A stretch of DNA of 64,000 bases from NCBI GenBank assembly GCA_021414085.1, contig JAIOPC010000007.1, positions 62,001-126,000 on the forward strand. The letters run 5' to 3'. The DNA is from Actinomycetes bacterium. Its GTDB lineage: Bacteria > Actinomycetota > Acidimicrobiia > Acidimicrobiales > Ilumatobacteraceae. The notes beneath the pieces are model-generated. The model was given only the letters and a program-made list of their open reading frames with translations, made no database searches and was not told where the DNA came from. This document shows, piece by piece, positions 44,956 through 53,766 of this stretch; position 1 is the stretch's first letter, and each line of letters starts with the position of its first letter. The position numbers were made by a program, and so were the translations under genes.

Positions 44956-45441
44956 ATGGGCGCGGGCGATTTCGACTTTCTTACGGGCGAATGGACGATC
45001 CACAACCGCCGACTGAAAGACGGCAGCGACGACGTCTGGGAGGAGTTCCCGGGTGCCGCCAGCGTGTACGCGCTGATGGGAGGCCAAGCGAGCATCGAAG
45101 AGCTTCGCATTCCCGCCGACAACTACCGGGGCCTGGGCGTGCGCGTCTGGCGGCCCAAGGAAAACGTGTGGACCGATCATTGGACCGGCAGTTACGACGG
45201 CGTCGTCAACGAGCCGCAGTTGGGTCAGTTCATCGACGGCGAAGGCGTGTTCATCAGCGACGAGATCGTCGACGGTGTGGCTTGGAAGTACCGCGGCGTG
45301 TGGGACCGCATCACCGCCACGACCTGTCGTTGGCATCAGTCCAGTTCAAGAGACGGCGGCGCGACGTGGGACTGGAACTGGTACATGGATTGGACGCGGG
45401 TGTCACTAACTCCAGGCGTTGTTGCAACCGACAACGCTTAG
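44956..45441 (+). CDS. DUF1579-like conserved protein
   Basis: This 161-residue soluble protein looks like a beta-barrel lipocalin-like fold. FDFLTGEWTIHNRRL at the start and RGVWDRITATTCRWHQSSS followed by DGGATWDWNWYMDWTR are typical of the DUF1579/lipocalin-like group. A good ribosome-binding site (AAAGGGAG) precedes ATG 44956. Function is unknown; it is the likely target of the adjacent WYL regulator. Confidence 0.75.
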   Translation: MGAGDFDFLTGEWTIHNRRLKDGSDDVWEEFPGAASVYALMGGQASIEELRIPADNYRGLGVRVWRPKENVWTDHWTGSYDGVVNEPQLGQFIDGEGVFISDEIVDGVAWKYRGVWDRITATTCRWHQSSSRDGGATWDWNWYMDWTRVSLTPGVVATDNA

Positions 45442-45456
45442 GCTGGTTACATCGCC

Positions 45457-45538
45457 GCGGGCGTGGCGAAACTGGCAGACGCGCAGGGTTTAGGTCCCTG
45501 TTCCGCAAGGAGTGTGGGTTCAAGTCCCTCCGCCCGCA
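45457..45538 (+). tRNA. tRNA-Leu (anticodon TAG)
   Basis: The cloverleaf reads as follows: acceptor GCGGGCG pairs with CGCCCGC (45531-45537) with discriminator A; anticodon stem CAGGG/CCCTG encloses loop TTTAGGT (anticodon TAG, 45491-45493). A long variable arm typical of Leu and a TTCAAGTCC T-loop follow. CCA is not encoded. Confidence 0.96.
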
Positions 45539-45539
45539 C

Positions 45540-46262
45540 GTGCTCGTCGATGTTCAATTCAGTTCTGCTGCCAACGAATGGCCCGCTCTGCGCGACGCCG
45601 TGCTGCAGGCCGAGGCCGATGGCCACAACGCGGTGTGGGTCTTCGATCACTTCGACGGCACCCTGCTGGGCGGCGATCGCCCAGTGATGGAGTGCTTCAC
45701 GCTGCTCGGAGCGTTGGCGGCCGCGACCAGCACGATCAGGGTCGGGTCGATGGTCGCCAACGTCGCCAATCGTCACGCGGCCGTGCTTGCTGCTGCTGCA
45801 CAGACAGTGCAGCGGATCAGCAATGGCCGGCTGCTGCTTGGCATCGGTGCCGGCGGCGCGCCCGACAGCCCATGGGCGCGCGAGCACAAGGAAAGAGGAA
45901 TTGAACTTTCTTCGGACCTTGCGCAGCGACACGCAGCAGTACTTCGCCAAATTGAAGCAGTGCGCGCGTTGTCGAGTTCCGCAACCCAGCCGATACCGAT
46001 CCTTGTCGGCGTCAACAGCATCGCTCTTGCGACGATCGCGGGCACTCACGCCGATGGAGTGAACGTGCGGCTGAGCAGCAGTCGTGCTGCCGAACAGATC
46101 GGTGCGGCTCGGGCCGCCGCCGGAGATCGAAGCTTCGAGACCACCGGTTGGGCGCACGCAACGGATCAGGCAGCGCACGACAAAGCGCAGGAATTGAACC
46201 TCGACCGGTTGATCATCACTCGGTTGGGTCCGCTTGATCGTTCCGCGGCAACGCGTCGCTGA
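45540..46262 (+). CDS. Luciferase-like (F420/FMN-type) oxidoreductase
   Basis: This 240-residue TIM-barrel protein of the luciferase-like monooxygenase superfamily has LQAEADGHNAVWVFDHF, TIRVGSMVANVANRHAAVLA and the family segment RLLLGIGAGGAP. In actinobacteria such proteins often use F420. It is shorter than usual (about 300), and the family's C-terminal part is abbreviated. The only start consistent with the N-terminal strand (VLVDVQF) is the GTG at 45540, two bases after the tRNA-Leu end, so the mRNA released by tRNA 3' processing would be nearly leaderless. The 3' end overlaps the convergent next gene by 47 bp. Confidence 0.8.
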   Translation: MLVDVQFSSAANEWPALRDAVLQAEADGHNAVWVFDHFDGTLLGGDRPVMECFTLLGALAAATSTIRVGSMVANVANRHAAVLAAAAQTVQRISNGRLLLGIGAGGAPDSPWAREHKERGIELSSDLAQRHAAVLRQIEAVRALSSSATQPIPILVGVNSIALATIAGTHADGVNVRLSSSRAAEQIGAARAAAGDRSFETTGWAHATDQAAHDKAQELNLDRLIITRLGPLDRSAATRR

Positions 46263-46818
46263 AGAGTTCCATGCTCTTCCACTCGGGCTCTGGCGGCTCG
46301 TAGTCCGGTCGCGGGGCGTAGACCGACCGCTCGACCAATTCCATCTCGTGGATGTAGCGCGGACAATTGGGGAAGATGCGCTCGGCCTTCACGCGCACAA
46401 TCAGTTGAGCGCCCGGAAACGACTGCAGCAGCGGATCGTCAGCGCTCACCGAAGCGATGCCTTGGATGCGCATCCGGTTCGGATTCGCGAAGTTGATGAA
46501 CAGCAGCCCGACCTTCGGGTTCACCAGCGCGTTGCCCAAGCTCTTGAACATGCCGTTACCGTCGTACGAGGGGAACGCCAGCTCGTTGTCGCTCGTCACC
46601 CGCACGAACCCGGGTAGACCACCTTTGTACGAGACGTCGGGCCAACCGTCGGCGTCGGCGGTGGCGAGGAAGAACATGTCGGCTTCCTCGATGAACGTGA
46701 CATCGCCGGCCCAGAACTGGTCGTGCAGCGTGACCTGTTGCAGGCGGTCCGCGATGCGACGACTGTCGAACTGATCCTGCAAGCGACGATTGCCGTCGTG
46801 ATAGATGCCGTTGCCCAC
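46216..46818 (-). CDS. Pyridoxamine 5'-phosphate oxidase family (split-barrel) protein
   Basis: This 200-residue flavin-binding split barrel has FIEEADMFFLATADADGWPDV and SYKGGLPGFVRV, then LAFPSYDGNGMFKSLGN and VGLLFINFANPNRMRIQG. These are typical of PNPOx-like proteins acting on F420 or FMN substrates rather than of true PdxH. The GTG start at 46818 is preferred; the frame is open further upstream but that part overlaps the neighbouring gene. Confidence 0.82.
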   Translation of the reverse strand: MGNGIYHDGNRRLQDQFDSRRIADRLQQVTLHDQFWAGDVTFIEEADMFFLATADADGWPDVSYKGGLPGFVRVTSDNELAFPSYDGNGMFKSLGNALVNPKVGLLFINFANPNRMRIQGIASVSADDPLLQSFPGAQLIVRVKAERIFPNCPRYIHEMELVERSVYAPRPDYEPPEPEWKSMELFSDALPRNDQADPTE

Positions 46819-46828
46819 GACCGCGACG

Positions 46829-47839
46829 TTACAGAACAACCGGCTTGTCCATAACCGCCTCGTACCCAGTGCGCTGGAAGCCGAGCCGCTCATAGATCGC
46901 AAAAGCGTTGGCCGGATTTTCCGTATCGACCCCCAGCGCTGCCTCGGTCATGCCGCGATCGCGAACCTCGCGCAAGCTGAGCGCCAGCAGTGCGCTCGCG
47001 AGACCGCGGCCGCGCCAATCTGCGTGAGTGGAGATGTGCTCGGTGTAGCCGCGCAACCGACCGAGCGTTTCGTTCTCCTCGTGGTTGATGAAGCTGCGGA
47101 TCGATCCCACGATGCGATCACCAACCCATGCGATCTTCCACAGCGTCGGGTCTGAGATCGGTTCGTCGCGAAACTGCACCCAATGCTCCTCGGTCGGCTG
47201 CTGCTCGCCGAAGCTGCCGGCGAAGGCGGCGATCTCGGCCTCCCAGATGGTGCGCAGCTGATCTGTCGACACTGGACGCACCTCCACCCCGTCGGGAAGC
47301 GGAAGGTCGAGAATGTCGTCGAGGGTAGGGCGGACCATCGAAGCGGCAAATCGTGAAACGCCATAGCCCATCGCCTCTAACCAAGCGACCGTGGTGCCGT
47401 CAACCGGCTGTCCCGGGCCTGGGTGCGGCATCCAACAGCGAATCAATTGCGTTTCGTTCGCACTATTGACCGCATGCTCGACGGCCCGCTCGACCGCTCG
47501 ACGCTCAAGCCCGCTGATTAACGCGGTGAACAACGGTTGTTTCAGATGGGTGTCGTAGATAGGCGCGATCCAATAGTGCACGTGACCTTCGGGGGTGTCA
47601 TCGCTGCCAGTGCGCCCATAGCCAACGACGCCATCAACGTCGTGCTCGATGATGACGAAGTTGCTCGCCAAGTCTTCGGCCGGAATGACCGAGTAGCTGA
47701 GATCGATCTGTTCGGTGGTCACAAGTTCGCCATCACCCGACGAAAGGTGGAATGCGGTCAGCACAACGGCCATCGCCGCGTGATCCTTCGGGCCTCCATA
47801 GCCTCTGCTGGTGTAGCCCGGTGGGCAGTCAATCTTCAC
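46829..47839 (-). CDS. Tandem GNAT-family N-acetyltransferase
   Basis: This 336-residue protein has two GNAT folds. The second has the clear acetyl-CoA loop DWRGRGLASALLALSLREV followed by NPANAFAIYERLGFQRTG. The first (IIEHDVDGVVGYGRTG region) is degenerate. The layout resembles mycothiol synthase and other double GNATs, but no mycothiol gene is adjacent, so the substrate is unknown. The chosen start is GTG 47839 (VKIDCPPGYTSRG). Confidence 0.8.
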   Translation of the reverse strand: MKIDCPPGYTSRGYGGPKDHAAMAVVLTAFHLSSGDGELVTTEQIDLSYSVIPAEDLASNFVIIEHDVDGVVGYGRTGSDDTPEGHVHYWIAPIYDTHLKQPLFTALISGLERRAVERAVEHAVNSANETQLIRCWMPHPGPGQPVDGTTVAWLEAMGYGVSRFAASMVRPTLDDILDLPLPDGVEVRPVSTDQLRTIWEAEIAAFAGSFGEQQPTEEHWVQFRDEPISDPTLWKIAWVGDRIVGSIRSFINHEENETLGRLRGYTEHISTHADWRGRGLASALLALSLREVRDRGMTEAALGVDTENPANAFAIYERLGFQRTGYEAVMDKPVVL

Positions 47840-47904
47840 GAGCCGCAACCGTACGATGCGGCCGCGCTCGGACCGGCCTGATTTTGTGTGATCGGATAGA
47901 CGTA

Positions 47905-48888
47905 ATGCCAAGCTCGACCTCTCGAACCCTTCACGTGCTCGGCTGGGTAGCGCTGGTGCCGATGCTCGCCTTGTGCGCAACCCAGTGGTTCGGTGTCGAC
48001 GGCCGCCGAACTTTCGTTGCGTTGCAAGCGCTGACGCCGTTCATTTTGCTCTGCGCCGCACCGATAGCGCTCGCAGCTTGTCGGGGCCGGCAACACGCAC
48101 TGGCCATCGCTGCGCTCGTGCCACTGGTGACGTTGTTGGCGCTGAGCTTCCCAATTGCGTTCCACGCCGATCCGCCCGCGGTTGCAGAGAACTCGCCGCG
48201 CTTGTCGATCGCCTACTCCAACTTGCTCTATTACAACAGCACGCCTGACGCGGCTGCTGCGCGAATGATCGCGTCTGACGCCGACGTGTTGTTGCTGGTC
48301 GAAGTCACGGCTCGGCTGCACGATGCGTTGGTCGCTGCACTCGCCGACGGTGGCACTGCCGACTACCCGTATCGCATTGGCACGACTGGGCGTGGTTCAG
48401 AGTCGATCGAGTTGTGGAGTCGGCATCCGATCATCAGCGGTGGTTTGGCGGAGATCGGGGACCGACCGGCGATTGATGCGCTGCTCGATGTCGACGGCAG
48501 CGAGGTTCGCATTGTCGGGGTGCACCCCTATCCGCCAACGTTCAACGCGCCCGGATGGCAGGCGCAGTTGCAAGCGATCGGCGACGCGGCCGCGACATCA
48601 GACACGCCAACGGTATTGATCGGCGACTTCAACGGATCGCGATGGCATCCGTCGTTCCGGCGACTACTCGACCGCGGCTGGCAAGACGCACACGAAGTGC
48701 TGGGCCACGGGTGGAGCGTCAGCTGGCCAATGGACGAGGGCTGGCTACCGCCGCAGTTCGTGCGCATCGATCACGCGCTGTTTCGCAACGGACTGACGCC
48801 AACTGGCATCGACGACTTCGAAGTGCCCGGCAGCGACCACAAGGGCTACCGCGTCGACTTCGGTTTCACCGACCGCCCAGAGCCGTGA
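47905..48888 (+). CDS. Membrane-anchored endonuclease/exonuclease/phosphatase family protein
   Basis: The protein has 327 residues. About three N-terminal membrane helices (residues 8-85) are followed by an extracytoplasmic EEP domain with the metal Glu in DVLLLVEVTARLHDAL, the GDFNGS motif, and the terminal [12 protein letters not shown] motif. Known relatives are phosphodiesterases or sphingomyelinase-like enzymes; the substrate here is not known. The last 23 bp overlap the convergent rdgB. Confidence 0.82.
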   Translation: MPSSTSRTLHVLGWVALVPMLALCATQWFGVDGRRTFVALQALTPFILLCAAPIALAACRGRQHALAIAALVPLVTLLALSFPIAFHADPPAVAENSPRLSIAYSNLLYYNSTPDAAAARMIASDADVLLLVEVTARLHDALVAALADGGTADYPYRIGTTGRGSESIELWSRHPIISGGLAEIGDRPAIDALLDVDGSEVRIVGVHPYPPTFNAPGWQAQLQAIGDAAATSDTPTVLIGDFNGSRWHPSFRRLLDRGWQDAHEVLGHGWSVSWPMDEGWLPPQFVRIDHALFRNGLTPTGIDDFEVPGSDHKGYRVDFGFTDRPEP

Positions 48889-49453
48889 CGAGCGCCGCGA
48901 ACGCACGGCCGCGGTGTGAGATCGCATTCTTCTCCGCGTCGGTCATCTCGCTGAACGATCTGCCGTCACCATCGTTTGGGATAAAGATCGGGTCGTAACC
49001 GAAACCGCGGGTTCCCATCTCGGCGGTCGCAATCGTTCCATGGCATACACCCGTCGCAACTACCTCGTTGCCGTCGGGCCAGACAACCATCACGACGGTT
49101 CGGAAGGAAGCAGATCGTTCGCTGTTGCCATCGAGCGCGGCGAGCATCTTGCTGCGATTCTCGGCGTACGTTGCCTCGGGACCGGCGTAGTACGCGGTGT
49201 CGACACCCGGCGCGCCGTCGAGCGCGTCGACGAATAGTCCCGTGTCGTCACTGACCGCCGCCATTCCGGTGGCCGCACACACCGCAGTGGCTTTCAATCG
49301 CGCGTTGCCTTCCAGCGTTCCGGCGTCTTCCACCACGTCGGGCACGTCGGCTGGCCGCGGCAGCAACTCGACGAGACCGTTCAGGATGTCGGCGATCTCG
49401 GCGACCTTGTGCGGGTTCGCCGTCGCGCACACCAACCGCGGCAACTCGCTCAC
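48866..49453 (-). CDS. rdgB: XTP/dITP pyrophosphatase (RdgB/HAM1)
   Basis: This 195-residue house-cleaning enzyme hydrolyses non-canonical purine triphosphates. Motifs are [44 protein letters not shown] and the C-terminal [10 protein letters not shown]. The GTG at 49453 overlaps the rph stop (GTGA). The rdgB-rph-murI order is conserved in actinobacteria. Confidence 0.95.
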   Translation of the reverse strand: MSELPRLVCATANPHKVAEIADILNGLVELLPRPADVPDVVEDAGTLEGNARLKATAVCAATGMAAVSDDTGLFVDALDGAPGVDTAYYAGPEATYAENRSKMLAALDGNSERSASFRTVVMVVWPDGNEVVATGVCHGTIATAEMGTRGFGYDPIFIPNDGDGRSFSEMTDAEKNAISHRGRAFAALVTALGGR

Positions 49454-50205
49454 TTGATCGGACGCGGCGACGGCGGGTCGGTGACGAGCAGCGCTTGCAG
49501 GTCGATGATCTCTGCAAGACCCTTGGTGGCGAGACCGAGCAGCGAATCGAGTTCGCTGCGGCTGAACGCCTTGCCCTCGGCGGTGCCCTGCACTTCGACG
49601 AACGTCGGCTCGGCACCAAGTTGGCCAAGCACGACCACGTTCATGTCGACCTCCGCCGTTGAGTCCTCGACATACGGCAGATCAAGAACCGGTATGCCAC
49701 CAACAATGCCGACGCTGATCGCCGCGCAGTACGAGTGCAGCGGATGCTGTTTGATCGCCTTGTTCTGCACCAGTCGGGCCAGTGCGTCGTGCAACGCCAG
49801 GTAGCCGCCGCAGATACTGGCGGTACGAGTGCCACCATCGGCTTGCAACACGTCGCAGTCGACAATGACTTGCCGCTCGCCGAGCAACTGCATGTCGCAC
49901 GATGCGCGCAGCGCGCGACCGATGAGCCGTTGGATCTCGACGGTGCGCCCACTCTGCTTGCCCTTCGCTGCTTCGCGATCGATGCGCTCGGGAGATGCAC
50001 CGGGCAGCATCGAGTACTCCGCGGTCACCCACCCCTTGCCGCTTCCGCGCATCCAGCGCGGCACGTCTTCATCGATCGAGGCCGTGCACAGCACACGCGT
50101 CTTGCCGAACGTGACCAGCACGCTGCCGGCCGCCATCTCGGTGTAGTCGCGCTCGAAGGTGATCGTGCGCAGTTCGTCGTCGGCGCGGCCATCGGGACGG
50201 GGCAT
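49450..50205 (-). CDS. rph: Ribonuclease PH
   Basis: This 251-residue phosphorolytic 3'-5' exoribonuclease trims tRNA 3' ends. ATG 50205 ([13 protein letters not shown]) is preceded by GAGGAGA. Typical segments are [39 protein letters not shown] and [18 protein letters not shown]. It lies between murI and rdgB. Confidence 0.96.
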   Translation of the reverse strand: MPRPDGRADDELRTITFERDYTEMAAGSVLVTFGKTRVLCTASIDEDVPRWMRGSGKGWVTAEYSMLPGASPERIDREAAKGKQSGRTVEIQRLIGRALRASCDMQLLGERQVIVDCDVLQADGGTRTASICGGYLALHDALARLVQNKAIKQHPLHSYCAAISVGIVGGIPVLDLPYVEDSTAEVDMNVVVLGQLGAEPTFVEVQGTAEGKAFSRSELDSLLGLATKGLAEIIDLQALLVTDPPSPRPIK

Positions 50206-50248
50206 CAGGTTCTCCTCTGTAGGTGATACAAGTCGTTCAAGATCTCGA

Positions 50249-51052
50249 TTACTCGTGGTGCCATTGTTCGGCATCGCGCAACTCGGGGCCAAGCAGGCGG
50301 CCACCGAGATCGGCAAACCACGAAATGTCGCCGCTGGACATGAAGCGATGCACGGCGGGCTCCGACCCCGGCGTGCGAAGAAGTCCGGCCGCGGTGAGTT
50401 CGGCGTGCGCGGCGCGCGCCGTCGCATCTGCGCTGTTCACCAACGTGACGTCGGGACCCATCACGGCACCGATCACGTCGGCGAGGTACGGATAGTGAGT
50501 GCACCCGAGCAACAGCGTGTCGACGCCCGCTTGTCGGATCGGTGCGAGTAGTCGCTCGGCGAGAATCGTGACTTCCTCGCCGCTCGTCTGCCCACGCTCG
50601 ACGAACTCGACGAAGCCAGGGCAGGCCGCGGAAGTGAGTTGCACATCGGCCCCAGTCGCCGCGACCGCACGGTCGTAGGCGCCGGAGCCAATCGTGCCGA
50701 CGGTGCCGATCACGCCAACCTTGCCGGTGCGCGTTGCCCGCACCAACGCGCGGGCGCCGGGGGCGATGACGTCGATGACGAGCACCGGAATCTCGGCTTC
50801 GAGCAAGTCGAGCGCGGCGGCCGACGCCGTGTTGCAGGCGACGATCAACGCCTTGACGTCGTGCTCTTTGACGAGGCCCCATGCCAATTGGCGAGCGAAC
50901 TCACGCACCTCGGATTGCGGGCGCGGACCGTAAGGGTAACGGCCAGTGTCGCCGACGTAGACGAGGTCTTCATCGGGCAACAGGTCGATCAGGGCGCGGG
51001 CGACGGTGAGTCCGCCAAACCCGCTGTCGAACATTCCGATCGGCCGTTCCAT
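50249..51052 (-). CDS. murI: Glutamate racemase
   Basis: MurI makes D-glutamate for peptidoglycan. The 267-residue protein shows the N-terminal [14 protein letters not shown], the first catalytic Cys in [12 protein letters not shown] and the second in [10 protein letters not shown]. The start at ATG 51052 matches the family length. It is 43 bp upstream of rph. Confidence 0.96.
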   Translation of the reverse strand: MERPIGMFDSGFGGLTVARALIDLLPDEDLVYVGDTGRYPYGPRPQSEVREFARQLAWGLVKEHDVKALIVACNTASAAALDLLEAEIPVLVIDVIAPGARALVRATRTGKVGVIGTVGTIGSGAYDRAVAATGADVQLTSAACPGFVEFVERGQTSGEEVTILAERLLAPIRQAGVDTLLLGCTHYPYLADVIGAVMGPDVTLVNSADATARAAHAELTAAGLLRTPGSEPAVHRFMSSGDISWFADLGGRLLGPELRDAEQWHHE

Positions 51053-51075
51053 TGCGCACAAGGCTAACGGTGCGG

Positions 51076-51795
51076 TTATCGCGTCAACAGCCACGCAATC
51101 GTGTACGCACCGGAATTGGAGGCCATATGCGCCATCATCGTTGCCAACACGCTGCGCGAGCGCAGCCGGATCCAACAGAACCACATGCCAACGATGGCCG
51201 TGCTGCACACAGCGAACACAACAGCGATTGCCACTCCGCCAGCACCCGTGCCGAAGAATCGGGTCGCCACAGGATTGACCTCATTCAACGTCAGCGCGGG
51301 CAGCACGTGCCACAACCCGAAGCAGATCGAAGCCGCGATGCAGCCGCGCAGTACACCCCAGCGCAGCATGAACAACCCGGGCAACACCGCTCGGAACGCG
51401 ACCTCCTCCAGCAACACCGTCCCGATCGGAATGCGAATGAACGCTTGATACAGCCACGTTCCCGTTCCCGACGACACACGGCGATCGTGATAGAGCTCGT
51501 TGAACGCGGGCATGATGATGCCGAGCGCCAGCACCCCCACGGTGAGCACGAGCAGCACCGTCCCCCACGCAGCACCGCGTCGCCATGCCGTGAAGCCGAG
51601 CTGCTCACGCGAAGCAGCCTTCAGGGCCAGCACGACAATGGCGACCGCGACCGCCGCGTTCCACGGCATGTACGCCCAGGCCGGCAGCACGCGATTCGAC
51701 ATCAGGTTGGCAACGACCAGGATGACGCCGACACCCGCTGTGACATCGCGCCAGCGCCTACGATCGAAGGGTGCTTCAATCGCGTCGCTGGTCAC
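51076..51795 (-). CDS. CPBP-family intramembrane metalloprotease
   Basis: This 239-residue protein has about eight membrane helices and the CPBP (Abi) motifs: EEVAFRAVLPG, FGLWHVLPAL and the later AHMASNSGAY. Family members include Rce1-type prenyl proteases and bacteriocin-immunity proteins. The start is uncertain; GTG 51795 is favoured over a frame extending to 51846, which would cross the divergent gene start. It lies 23 bp upstream of murI. Confidence 0.82.
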   Translation of the reverse strand: MTSDAIEAPFDRRRWRDVTAGVGVILVVANLMSNRVLPAWAYMPWNAAVAVAIVVLALKAASREQLGFTAWRRGAAWGTVLLVLTVGVLALGIIMPAFNELYHDRRVSSGTGTWLYQAFIRIPIGTVLLEEVAFRAVLPGLFMLRWGVLRGCIAASICFGLWHVLPALTLNEVNPVATRFFGTGAGGVAIAVVFAVCSTAIVGMWFCWIRLRSRSVLATMMAHMASNSGAYTIAWLLTR

Positions 51796-51811
51796 GGTAC
51801 CGAGGGTAGCT

Positions 51812-52918
51812 GTGGCAGACAGCTCGAGTTCACCGTCCACGCGCAACTATTACATCGACTTCTTGCGCGCGTTCAGTTTGCTGGTCGTCGTCGCGTGGCA
51901 CTGGGTGTTCACGATCGTGTTGTGGCAAGACGATGGTCCGCACGCCACTAGCCCAATTGGCTTCACGACCGGCCTATGGATGGCGACGTGGCTGCTGCAG
52001 GTGATGCCGTTGTTCTTCTACGTCGGCGGCTACTCGCATTCTGTCGCCTGGCAGAAGGCGCGAGCTGGCGGAGAACACATTTGGAGCTTCGTGTGGCGAC
52101 GCCTCCGTCGTCTGGCAATTCCGGCGTTGGCATTGGTGTTCGTGTGGATCGCTCTTGGCATCGCGCTGGGCGCGATCTTCGACCTCAAGTGGATCAGCCG
52201 TGGCGTGCTCTTGGTCGTCAGCCCGCTGTGGTTCATGGGCGTGTACCTCATGCTGATCGCGATGTTGCCGCTGTTCCTTTGGTTGCACGAACGCTGGGAT
52301 TCGATCGTGCTCGTCTTCCTTGTTGCTGCCGCCGGCACCGTCGACATCTTGCGTTTTCGATACGACTGGGGCGAATGGCTTGGCCTCGTCAACATGATCT
52401 TCGTGTGGGGCCTTTGTCATCAGCTCGGTTTCTTCTACGACCGTCTCGTCGCGGCGGCGCGTCGCACCGACTTGACGTTGCTGTGGGCTGGCCTCGCAGC
52501 GCTCGCCGGTCTCGTCGCGAGTGGCATCTATCCGGGCTCGATGGTGGGTGTGCCTGGCGAGAGATCCAACATGGCACCGCCGACGTTGTGCATCGTCGCG
52601 TTAGTCCTCTTCCAAGCAGGTTTCGCGGAAGTAATTCGGCCGGGGATGGAAGTGCGCCTTCAACGCCCGCGCTGGCAGCGAGCGAGCGACACCATCAACC
52701 GATTCTCGATGCCACTGTTTCTGTTTCACACCACCGGACTGGCCTTGTACCTGGGCGTGCGATACGTGATCGCCGGTCGCAACGAGCTGCGCGAGCCAAC
52801 ACTCGGATGGTGGTTAACGCGACCGTTCGCGTTTATCGGACCGTTGTTGTTGACGCTGCCGGTGATCTTTCTGTTCGGACGACAGTGGGTCCGCAAACCG
52901 CGCGCAATCCGTTCCTGA
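51812..52918 (+). CDS. Acyltransferase-3 family membrane protein
   Basis: This 368-residue integral membrane protein has about ten helices. The N-terminus NYYIDFLRAFSLLVVVAWHW has the Arg and His of the acyltransferase-3 family, followed by LQVMPLFFYVGGYSHSVAW. It lacks an SGNH domain, unlike the protein at 33.1 kb. The GTG start at 51812 is only 16 bp from the divergent GTG of the CPBP gene, leaving no room for a normal leader on either side. The acceptor molecule is unknown. Confidence 0.85.
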   Translation: MADSSSSPSTRNYYIDFLRAFSLLVVVAWHWVFTIVLWQDDGPHATSPIGFTTGLWMATWLLQVMPLFFYVGGYSHSVAWQKARAGGEHIWSFVWRRLRRLAIPALALVFVWIALGIALGAIFDLKWISRGVLLVVSPLWFMGVYLMLIAMLPLFLWLHERWDSIVLVFLVAAAGTVDILRFRYDWGEWLGLVNMIFVWGLCHQLGFFYDRLVAAARRTDLTLLWAGLAALAGLVASGIYPGSMVGVPGERSNMAPPTLCIVALVLFQAGFAEVIRPGMEVRLQRPRWQRASDTINRFSMPLFLFHTTGLALYLGVRYVIAGRNELREPTLGWWLTRPFAFIGPLLLTLPVIFLFGRQWVRKPRAIRS

Positions 52919-52926
52919 GCTGACTC

Positions 52927-53766
52927 TTGCTGCTCGCCACCGTTCTCGCGCTCGCGGCCGCGGTCTTGCACGCGGGATGGAACCTTGTCGCCAAACGGGC
53001 CGAGGGCGACCGCTACCTAGTGCTGTGGGCGCAGTTCTTCGCTGCCGGGTTGATGACGCTGCCGTTGCTGATCGGTTACCAGCTCATTTGGGGAATGCCG
53101 TGGCAGGGTTACATGTGGGCCGCGATCAGCGGCTGTGTACACGTGCCATACATGTACCTATTGGCGCATGCCTATAACTACGGCGACTTCTCGATCAGCT
53201 ATCCGATTGCGCGCGGCGGTGGAGCAGCGTTAGCCGCGATTGGCGGCGTGATCGTGCTGCACGATCATCTGCCGCCGTTAGCGATTGCGGGAATCGCGAT
53301 CGTGGTGTGCGGTCTCGTGCTGCTTGCGTACGGCGCACACGGCAGAAGCCTGGGGATGGCGTTGCTGGCAGCAGTTTCGATCGGCTTGTATTCGACGATC
53401 GACGGCAAGGGCGTGCGGTCGAACTCCGACACGATTGCCTTCGTGCTCGCGACGATGGCCGCCGGAGGAATCACCAACACCACGGCGGTGCTGTTACTGC
53501 GCCGCCCCGCCGCGATGTCGGCAATGTTCCGCGCCAACTGGCGACGAGCGTTTGTCACCGGTCTCGCCACCATCGTGACCTACGGCATGGTGTTGGTTGC
53601 GTTTCGGCACGCGCCGATCGGTTACGTGACCGCATTGCGCGAATCGAGTGTGGTGCTCGCCGCGTTGGCGGGTTGGCGTTTGCTCGGCGAGGGCGACCAT
53701 CGGCGACGCATCAGCGCCGCAGTCGTAGTGCTATGCGGCCTGATCGTGCTGGTAATCGGCCGCTAG
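52927..53766 (+). CDS. EamA/DMT-superfamily transporter
   Basis: This 279-residue membrane protein has ten predicted helices in two EamA halves (VLALAAAVLHAGWNLVAKRA begins the first, and AALAGWRLLGEGDHRRRI lies near the end of the second). Members export metabolites or amino acids; the substrate is unknown. A TTG start at 52927 is used because no ATG or GTG precedes the first helix. It is 8 bp after the acyltransferase stop, so probably in the same transcript. Confidence 0.83.
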   Translation: MLLATVLALAAAVLHAGWNLVAKRAEGDRYLVLWAQFFAAGLMTLPLLIGYQLIWGMPWQGYMWAAISGCVHVPYMYLLAHAYNYGDFSISYPIARGGGAALAAIGGVIVLHDHLPPLAIAGIAIVVCGLVLLAYGAHGRSLGMALLAAVSIGLYSTIDGKGVRSNSDTIAFVLATMAAGGITNTTAVLLLRRPAAMSAMFRANWRRAFVTGLATIVTYGMVLVAFRHAPIGYVTALRESSVVLAALAGWRLLGEGDHRRRISAAVVVLCGLIVLVIGR

